Assembly (NCBI GenBank): GCA_947472635.1
Contig: CANJDY010000085.1
Coordinates: 1-9,257, forward strand
DNA length: 9,257 nt
Source of the DNA: Chitinophagaceae bacterium
GTDB taxonomy: Bacteria > Bacteroidota > Bacteroidia > Chitinophagales > Chitinophagaceae
Direction: 5' to 3'
Positions 1 through 5,114 of this stretch are shown in pieces. The notes below the pieces were generated by a model. That model searched no databases and was not told the DNA's origin. It saw only the letters and a program-made list of their open reading frames with translations. Within the stretch, counting starts at the first letter, position 1, and the number at the start of each line of letters is the position of its first letter. Made by a program: the position numbers and the translations under genes.

Positions 1-354
1 ATGATGTTTGTAAGAAAGGGGAAATATTATTTTATGTGGTCGGAAGGCGGCTGGACTGGTCCTAACTACAGTGTAGCCTATGCAATCGGAGATTCTCCCT
101 TCGGACCTTTTAAACGAATCGATAAAATACTGAAACAAAACCCCGACATCGCAACTGGCGCAGGCCATCATTCTGTCATCAATATACCCGGCACGGACAA
201 CTGGTACATTATTTACCACCGCAGGCCATTGGGAGAAACTGATGCCAACTCAAGAGTGACTTGTATAGACAGCATGTATTTTGACAAAGAGGGATTAATA
301 CAACCTGTAATGATTACTAATGAAGGAGTAGAGAAAATAACCCTTTCCCATTAA
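1..354 (+). CDS. Glycoside hydrolase family 43 protein, C-terminal fragment (5' truncated by window edge)
   Basis: This is the last 117 codons of a gene that begins before the window; the frame is open at base 1, so the Met at position 1 is probably internal. The visible residues match the second half of a GH43 five-bladed beta-propeller: a GKYYFMWSEGGW strand (residues 7-18), YSVAYA plus DSPFGPF (23-37), the TGAGHHSVI segment (52-60) whose histidine lies near the propeller axis in this family, and YHRRP with VTCID (72-90). GH43 enzymes cleave arabinan, xylan and similar side chains. The catalytic Asp and Glu would lie upstream, so activity and substrate cannot be judged. The protein ends soon after the propeller, with no T9SS C-terminal sorting domain and no carbohydrate-binding module. 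It stops 21 bp before the next gene on the same strand. Family confidence is high; specificity is unknown. Confidence 0.85.
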   Translation: MMFVRKGKYYFMWSEGGWTGPNYSVAYAIGDSPFGPFKRIDKILKQNPDIATGAGHHSVINIPGTDNWYIIYHRRPLGETDANSRVTCIDSMYFDKEGLIQPVMITNEGVEKITLSH

Positions 355-375
355 TAGCAAGTAAATTTTTTAACT

Positions 376-945
376 ATGGCCAACGATTATTTAGACAGTG
401 CAAAAAAGCAATTTGAATATTATAAAATGATTGGGGAAAAGGCCATGGCACAGTTGACAGAAGAAAATCTATTTTGGCAATACAACCCACAGAGTAATAG
501 TATTGCCACAATTGTAACCCATTTGTGTGGAAATATGCTTTCCCGCTGGACTGATTTTTTAACAACGGACGGCGAAAAAGAATGGCGAAAAAGGGATGCC
601 GAATTTGATAATACCTTTCAATCAAAAGAAGAGCTAATGACTAAATGGGATGAAGGCTGGAAATGTTTGTTTGAAGCTTTAATACCCTTGACTGCAAAAG
701 ATTTAGACAAGGAAGTCTTCATAAGAAATACTGGACATAGTGTAACAGAAGCTATCCTCCGGCAGCTGGCACATTACCCTTACCATATTGGACAAATTGT
801 GTTCCTAGCAAAAATGCTGAGTGATGATAACTGGCAAAGCTTATCAATACCAAAAGGGAATTCAACCGAATACAATGCAACAAAATTTGCAAAACCAAGG
901 CACTGGGAAAATTGCAATGATAAATTAAACAAGGATAACAAGTAA
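376..945 (+). CDS. DinB superfamily protein, DUF1572 type
   Basis: The 189-residue protein is a predicted cytoplasmic four-helix bundle of the DinB/YfiT-like superfamily, DUF1572 branch. The N-terminal helix (DYLDSAKKQFEYYK) and the typical NSIATIVTHLCGNM segment are present. The three histidines expected to bind a divalent metal are visible: His49 in THLCGNM, and His133 and His137 in AHYPYHIGQIV. Some superfamily members are metal-dependent thiol transferases (bacillithiol or mycothiol type), but no reaction is established for DUF1572 and none should be assumed here. The ATG at 376 directly follows an AT-rich stretch with no clear Shine-Dalgarno, which is normal for Bacteroidota. The gene starts 21 bp after the GH43 gene and may be read through from it, although the functions look unrelated. 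The last 20 or so residues are polar and probably disordered. Confidence 0.85.
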   Translation: MANDYLDSAKKQFEYYKMIGEKAMAQLTEENLFWQYNPQSNSIATIVTHLCGNMLSRWTDFLTTDGEKEWRKRDAEFDNTFQSKEELMTKWDEGWKCLFEALIPLTAKDLDKEVFIRNTGHSVTEAILRQLAHYPYHIGQIVFLAKMLSDDNWQSLSIPKGNSTEYNATKFAKPRHWENCNDKLNKDNK

Positions 946-1030
946 TAAAAAATTATGATAAAGCAGAAGCGATTTGATTTCACCAACTATTTATATCCGC
1001 ATTCTCTAAAATAAAATACCTACCTGCCCT

Positions 1031-1465
1031 TTGATACAATTTTTAAACAACTTTATTTCAAAATTCCACTTGAGATATTATATACTTTTTTTATTAACTG
1101 CTTCTTTTAGCACTGTAAACGCTCAAAAGATTGATAGTATTTATATTCATCTATATACTGATAGCCTGAAGAAAGGAACTTATAACTACATCAATATTGA
1201 CGGACTTTTAAATACCGGAAGCTATTTACCATTAGATAATACCCAACTTATTTTAACCGCAACAGCCGGTAAATTTAGTGGCAACAGTTTATGGCTAGAT
1301 GAAAAATTTATAGGAGATAAAGTAACTATAACCGCAACCCTTAAGAGTAATCCCAAGCTATCAAAACAATTTGACATGTACATAAAACGTACTCCCGATA
1401 ATGAAAAACTGAAAACTTCGAATGAAATAATGAATGAAATAAAAAACGGGAGGAAACCAAAATAA
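1031..1465 (+). CDS. Small secreted protein of unknown function, Ig-like fold suspected
   Basis: The 144-residue product is not a family I can name. Residues 1-31 form a signal peptide: a basic N-terminus, the hydrophobic YYILFLLTASFSTV and an Ala-Gln cleavage context (VNA/QK), so the mature protein should start at Gln32 and be periplasmic or exported. There is no lipobox cysteine. The middle, about residues 75-125 (LILTATAGKFSGNSLWLD, then DKVTITATLKSNP), alternates like beta-strands and resembles invasin/Big-type Ig-like repeats; this is inference from pattern only. The tail from about 126 is charged (many Lys, Glu and Asn) and probably disordered. The start is taken at TTG because an in-frame stop (1007-1009) lies just upstream and there is no ATG before the signal peptide; only ATA would be an alternative. 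An 85-bp gap separates it from the DinB gene, with no recognisable promoter in it. Confidence 0.65.
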   Translation: MIQFLNNFISKFHLRYYILFLLTASFSTVNAQKIDSIYIHLYTDSLKKGTYNYINIDGLLNTGSYLPLDNTQLILTATAGKFSGNSLWLDEKFIGDKVTITATLKSNPKLSKQFDMYIKRTPDNEKLKTSNEIMNEIKNGRKPK

Positions 1466-1525
1466 AAAACGGGCTATTTTAAAAATTGATTATGCAAAGT
1501 CATTAATTCGAAAAATAAAGGGCAT

Positions 1526-1538
1526 AAAAATGGCAAGT
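1526..1538 (-). terminator. Intrinsic terminator at 3' end of SRP RNA
   Basis: The 3' arm of the closing stem of the SRP RNA (ACTTGCC on the minus strand) is followed by A and then five T. Together with its partner at 1619-1625 this would give a stem plus U-tract, consistent with Rho-independent release at the mature 3' end. Confidence 0.5.
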
Positions 1539-1625
1539 TACTTACATCGCACCGCTCAACCATTTACCCTTGCTACCTTCCGGTCCTGGGGGAGTTCAAC
1601 AGGAGCTGGTCGTATAAGACTTGCC
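1526..1625 (-). ncRNA. ffs: Signal recognition particle RNA (small bacterial type, 4.5S)
   Basis: Read on the minus strand, this holds the conserved SRP domain IV hairpin: CCCAGGACC, the GGAA tetraloop (plus-strand 1578-1581), then GGTAGCAAGGG. The two asymmetric internal-loop sequences that Ffh binds flank the tetraloop, as in E. coli 4.5S RNA. The ends are set by a 7-bp closing stem (GGCAAGT at 1625-1619 with ACTTGCC at 1538-1532) followed by five U at 1530-1526, so the molecule appears to carry its own terminator and is about 100 nt. A promoter -7 element lies just upstream at 1637-1630. The RNA should pair with Ffh and FtsY to deliver membrane and secreted proteins to the Sec translocon. 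It sits alone between the small secreted protein gene and the plug gene. Exact ends are inferred from pairing; the identity is strongly supported. Confidence 0.93.
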
Positions 1626-1629
1626 GATG

Positions 1630-1637
1630 CAAATATA
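1630..1637 (-). promoter_or_regulatory. Promoter -7 element of the SRP RNA gene
   Basis: The minus strand reads TATATTTG, a perfect match to the Bacteroidota sigma-A -7 consensus TAnnTTTG, 5 bp before the first base of the closing stem of the SRP RNA. That is the expected distance to a transcription start. The -33 position falls in the loop of the adjacent dyad, where the minus strand reads TTC (1660-1658) instead of TTG. Confidence 0.65.
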
Positions 1638-1638
1638 A

Positions 1639-1680
1639 GCCATTCAAATAAATTTTTGAATAAAAATTTATTTGAATGGC
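1639..1680. repeat. Perfect 19-bp inverted repeat with 4-nt loop
   Basis: The arms at 1639-1657 and 1662-1680 are exact reverse complements (gccattcaaataaattttt) around the loop gaat. The dyad lies downstream of the plug gene stop and immediately upstream of the SRP RNA -7 box. On the minus strand the stem is followed by TTATATTTG, which is T-rich enough for termination of plug transcription. The stem is almost all A/T, with GC pairs only near its base, so it is not a textbook terminator. It could instead be a protein-binding site over the -33 region of the SRP promoter. The structure is certain; its role is not. Confidence 0.85.
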
Positions 1681-1719
1681 TGCGCCCAATTATTTTCGAG
1701 TAGTAGCCTGTGCTGACTG

Positions 1720-3009
1720 CTAAAAATTAATACCCGGCCGATCGGTCCTTGTTTCCAATTTGCCAATGCCAATTAGCTGGTCTGCCTGATCAGTGAAAGA
1801 TTTATAATACACTAAAATAGTATAGCTATTTTCCGTTTCCCAATAATTACCATCCATTTCCGACTTTTTGGATGGATCCTTTTTATCAACAAGCAGGTAG
1901 CCATAACTGTAATAACCCTGCTTCAAAAATTGACTTCCCTCATACATCCCCTTCTCTGAATTGAATTGCATTTTGGAAGTTGGATTGATTTTATAATCCG
2001 TCAACTGACCAATTAGGTACAAATCCTTATCCGGGTATGGCAAGCGGTTGGGACTCAGATAACTGAACTGCACCGTTGCAAAATCTCCCTGCCAATAAGG
2101 ATTGATTGATTCATAAGTAGTTACTTGGTATAATCCATTCAAATCTCTGTAGTAAATATATTGTTGGCTGCTCCGATCAATGTCTGGCTTCACAAAAATC
2201 TTGGTTGCATTTTTTGAATATTCTGCCCTTTCCACTCTTTCACTTTGCAAACTAAAACTTCTTAAATCAAGCCACCTCCACTCCTTTCCTCCCGCAAAAA
2301 AATAATCATTTTCATTGTTATATTCCAACGTATTACCCCTGATAAAGGTGGGTGGAATATTTCCCTGTGCATTGTCCCAACGGTTATTTTGAAGTATCAT
2401 CACTTTCACCTGTTGATTGACATCGAAAGTATTCAATCCCTCGAGGTTAACTGAAAACTTAATTCGCTGGTGAGTATTAAAATACTGTGGTGTAAAAGGC
2501 TGAATAAATTGTGCCATTACAGACGATTTAGGGTCCAATACCAGCAGCTTCCTAGTAAATGCCAATTTTGCAGTATCCCCATCCAGAAAAACTTTTAATA
2601 AATAATTTCCACTTTTGATGGGAAGCGTATTTACCTCCGGTAAAATCACCTGATAATGGGTGTAACGAGTAAAGGAAATAGAAGAAAAACGATAACTGGA
2701 AATGCGCTGCTGGGTAAACCCCTTGATATAATCAAAAGGACTAATTACCACCGGACTCCAATTATAATCGCACAACTGATATGTGTAATAGTAATTTTTT
2801 ACATTGGCATCCATGTCGTCAAAATGAAGCTCCAAACGGTCGCCACTATTGAGTTTATAAACCGGTAACGCCTGCTGATCCCCATATCCATGAAAGCGGA
2901 CGGCCTTGATATTGGGTTTAAAAACACCCTCTGGATTTAGTTGTGCCCGCAGAGAGAATACCGATAACAATAATAGCGCTGAAAAGCCGAAAGATTTAAA
3001 AAGATGCAT
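1720..3009 (-). CDS. Type IX secretion system plug protein (DUF5103 family)
   Basis: The 429-residue protein has a signal peptide (residues 1-22, hydrophobic core ALLLLSVFSL, cleavage at RA/Q), so it is exported to the periplasm. Residues 28-157 match the first domain of the T9SS plug family (formerly DUF5103), with IKAVRFHGYGDQQALPVYKLNSGD and YYYTYQLCDYNW. The rest is beta-rich and includes EWRWLDLRSFS (243-253) and YLIGQLTDY (331-339), typical of the same family. In Flavobacterium johnsoniae the Plug protein closes the periplasmic end of the SprA translocon when PorV is absent. That role is known for the family and inferred here. The length is normal and the protein looks intact. The ATG start directly precedes the signal peptide. 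It is transcribed divergently from the permease gene, 46 bp apart. No other T9SS gene is in the window. Confidence 0.88.
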   Translation of the reverse strand: MHLFKSFGFSALLLLSVFSLRAQLNPEGVFKPNIKAVRFHGYGDQQALPVYKLNSGDRLELHFDDMDANVKNYYYTYQLCDYNWSPVVISPFDYIKGFTQQRISSYRFSSISFTRYTHYQVILPEVNTLPIKSGNYLLKVFLDGDTAKLAFTRKLLVLDPKSSVMAQFIQPFTPQYFNTHQRIKFSVNLEGLNTFDVNQQVKVMILQNNRWDNAQGNIPPTFIRGNTLEYNNENDYFFAGGKEWRWLDLRSFSLQSERVERAEYSKNATKIFVKPDIDRSSQQYIYYRDLNGLYQVTTYESINPYWQGDFATVQFSYLSPNRLPYPDKDLYLIGQLTDYKINPTSKMQFNSEKGMYEGSQFLKQGYYSYGYLLVDKKDPSKKSEMDGNYWETENSYTILVYYKSFTDQADQLIGIGKLETRTDRPGINF

Positions 3010-3025
3010 TAGCGTTGAAAATATT

Positions 3026-3033
3026 TACTTTTG
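3026..3033 (+). promoter_or_regulatory. Promoter -7 element of the ABC permease gene
   Basis: TACTTTTG matches the Bacteroidota consensus TAnnTTTG exactly. It predicts a start of transcription around 3038-3041, leaving a leader of about 15-18 nt before the TTG start at 3056. No good -33 TTG is seen at the right distance. The minus strand of 3033-3040 reads TATCTTTC, one mismatch from the same consensus, which could be the plug gene promoter and would touch this one. Confidence 0.5.
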
Positions 3034-3055
3034 AAAGATACTAAAATTATGCCGA

Positions 3056-4285
3056 TTGAATATTTCCGCTTTTATTGCCAAAAGGATTGCCTTTAACCGG
3101 CAAAATACTTTTTCCCGTTTTATCATCCGACTAGCTATAGGGGCTACTGCCGTTAGTGTGGCAGTAATGATAGTAACTATCAGCTTTGTAAATGGATTTC
3201 AGCAGGTCATCAGTGATAAAGTATTTAGTTTTTGGGGACATATCCATGTTCAGCAGGATATAGAAAAAAGAGTGAGCATTGCCGAAGAATACCCCATTTC
3301 AAAAAATGATACCGTAGAAAGACTCATCCGCCTTTTGCCTCAAGTAAAATCAATTGAACGATATGCCACTAAATCAGTTCTACTGACCTTTGGAACTGAT
3401 ATTGAAAGTATTTTAGTAAAAGGTATCGACAGTAGTTTTGACTATTCGAGACTCGACCCTTTTTTACAACAGGGAAAATGGGTTTCCTTTGCAGATAGCG
3501 GGTACAGTAAAGAAATTAATATTTCAACCTATATTGCCAACCAGCTAAATGTAAAACTCAATGACACCCTCCTCTCTTTCTTTATACAGCAGGATGGCAC
3601 GCGGCGACCAAGAAAATTAAAAATAGCCGGTATATTCAAAACCTCGATTGATGAATATGATAAACAATTTGGCATTTGCGATATTAATTTAATTAGGCGA
3701 ATGAATGACTGGAAGCCTGATCAGATTGGAGGATACGAAATCTTTTTAAAGGATTACACCCAAACAGATTCTGTAGCTAAGATTATACAGAATGAAACCC
3801 CCCAAGGATGGAATAGTAAAACCATTCAAGAAATTTATCCCAATATATTTGACTGGCTAGGCCTACAAAATGATATCAAGCTGATATTGATTGGTATCAT
3901 GATGATAGTAGCCATTGTAAATTTGATTACTTGCCTACTCATCATCGTATTGGAAAGAACTAAAATGACTGGAATATTAAAAGCTATTGGTGCCAGTGAC
4001 TGGGATATTCAAAAAATATTCTTGTACAATACTGCTCTCATCACCTTTACGGGTATTGTTTTTGGGACCATTTTTGGGCTAGGTATTTGCTGGCTGCAGG
4101 AGAAAACAGGATTTATACAACTAGATGAAGAAGCCTATTATATGCGGGCAGCCCATGCGCAGGTAATTTGGTGGCAAGTAGTACTAGTGGACCTGATTAC
4201 ATTGGTCACCTGCTTTGCTACATTAATCATTCCAACCTGGTTAGTCAAAAAAATCCAACCAGTAAAGGCCATTCAATTTCGGTAA
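3056..4285 (+). CDS. ABC transporter permease, LolC/LolE-FtsX family
   Basis: The 409-residue integral inner-membrane protein has the MacB/LolE architecture. A first membrane helix at about residues 24-46 follows the amphipathic start [21 protein letters not shown] large periplasmic domain spans about 50-270. Three C-terminal helices lie at about 275-298, 326-348 and 374-397, with the FtsX cytoplasmic coupling motif [19 protein letters not shown] (300-318) between the first two. Relatives work with a LolD-type ATPase to release lipoproteins from the inner membrane, or in other mechanotransmission ABC systems. No ATPase gene is in the window, so the partner and substrate are inferred. The start is TTG: no in-frame ATG lies between the upstream stop (3032-3034) and the conserved N-terminus. 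A Bacteroidota -7 box sits 23 bp before it. The gene converges with the methyltransferase gene across 67 bp. Confidence 0.85.
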   Translation: MNISAFIAKRIAFNRQNTFSRFIIRLAIGATAVSVAVMIVTISFVNGFQQVISDKVFSFWGHIHVQQDIEKRVSIAEEYPISKNDTVERLIRLLPQVKSIERYATKSVLLTFGTDIESILVKGIDSSFDYSRLDPFLQQGKWVSFADSGYSKEINISTYIANQLNVKLNDTLLSFFIQQDGTRRPRKLKIAGIFKTSIDEYDKQFGICDINLIRRMNDWKPDQIGGYEIFLKDYTQTDSVAKIIQNETPQGWNSKTIQEIYPNIFDWLGLQNDIKLILIGIMMIVAIVNLITCLLIIVLERTKMTGILKAIGASDWDIQKIFLYNTALITFTGIVFGTIFGLGICWLQEKTGFIQLDEEAYYMRAAHAQVIWWQVVLVDLITLVTCFATLIIPTWLVKKIQPVKAIQFR

Positions 4286-4352
4286 AGAGAGCCCTGGTCA
4301 TTATTTCAATTCGCTACAATGCCCATAAAATAAACCTTTATACACTTAGGCA

Positions 4353-5093
4353 TCAAAATATATGTGATAAAATAATACCAGTTGCAACCGCCGCATTCAA
4401 CGACTCAGCACCTCCGATTTTTGGAATGGTAATTTTTTCATTGGCCAGTTGCAATATTTCCTCACTTATCCCCTTAGATTCATTTCCTATCAATATGATT
4501 CCCTCATTTATTCCCTTTATGCTATCAATCCCTGATCCGTTTAAGGCTGCTGCATAAACATTGACTGAGCTGTTTTTTTTCAACCAATCCGCCAAATTTG
4601 TATAAATCAATTCTACTCTACCCAAACTCCCCATCGTACTTTGCACCACTTTAGGATTATACCAATCTGCACAATCCTCAGAACAAATGATTGCGGGTAC
4701 CCCAAACCAGTCGGCAATTCGTATAATAGTTCCCAAGTTGCCGGGATCTTGGATGGTATCGAGTACCAACGTGATTTTCCCGCGCGGGTCGATAGAGCCG
4801 GCTTTTATTTTTTTAAATACCCCCAATACCTGATTGGAACTACTAAGCGCGGATATCTTTTCCAATTCAAAACCTTCAATTGCCTCCATCGGGGCAGGGG
4901 AATACTTCCTAATTTGCTGCTCATTTTCCGTTATCCATTCTTGCGTGGCCAAAAGCCGCTCACAAACAATTTTGGATGAAGTTAGCAAGTCCATCACTAC
5001 TTTACTACCTTCGGCAATAAAAGCATTTTCTAGATCCCTGAATTTCTTGTGGTGTAAACTTTGGATATATTTGGTATATGTTTTGCTTAACAT
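4353..5093 (-). CDS. SpoU/TrmH-family RNA 2'-O-ribose methyltransferase
   Basis: The 246-residue protein shows all three SPOUT motifs: motif 1 DPGNLGTIIRIADWFG (116-131), with the Asn and Arg expected in the active site; motif 2 LIGNESKGIS (201-210), with the Glu; and motif 3 IPKIGGAESLNAAVATGI (223-240), which forms the knot that binds S-adenosylmethionine. Residues 20-96 form the L30e-like substrate-binding domain (FIAEGSKVVMDLL, then LSSSNQVLGVFKK). The family methylates a ribose 2'-OH in rRNA or tRNA. Which nucleotide cannot be read from the sequence, so no RlmB/TrmH/TsnR symbol is assigned. The length is normal for the two-domain form. The ATG start lies 21 bp from the most upstream start of the divergent tamL-like gene, so their promoters must overlap or lie within each other's 5' ends. 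Confidence 0.9.
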   Translation of the reverse strand: MLSKTYTKYIQSLHHKKFRDLENAFIAEGSKVVMDLLTSSKIVCERLLATQEWITENEQQIRKYSPAPMEAIEGFELEKISALSSSNQVLGVFKKIKAGSIDPRGKITLVLDTIQDPGNLGTIIRIADWFGVPAIICSEDCADWYNPKVVQSTMGSLGRVELIYTNLADWLKKNSSVNVYAAALNGSGIDSIKGINEGIILIGNESKGISEEILQLANEKITIPKIGGAESLNAAVATGIILSHIF

Positions 5094-5114
5094 TGAATTT
5101 TTAAATTTTTTATA

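Noticed and set aside
1..354. GH43 protein as a T9SS cargo
   Set aside because: Despite the nearby plug gene, the visible C-terminus has no T9SS sorting domain; the protein ends shortly after the propeller.
374..986. Minus-strand frames at 374-625 and 780-986
   Set aside because: Both lie antisense to the DinB-like gene, are short, and have no start context or family resemblance.
1639..1680. Inverted repeat as terminal repeats of a small mobile element
   Set aside because: The arms are separated by only 4 nt, there is no cargo, no target-site duplication is visible and no second copy occurs in the window.
4286..4352. Intrinsic terminator between the convergent permease and methyltransferase genes
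   Set aside because: Only a 4-bp tgcc/ggca pairing with a long loop is visible, with no U-tract; not enough to call.
4168..4557. Open frame on the plus strand spanning the permease 3' end and methyltransferase 3' end
   Set aside because: It overlaps two confidently identified genes in other frames and matches nothing recognisable.
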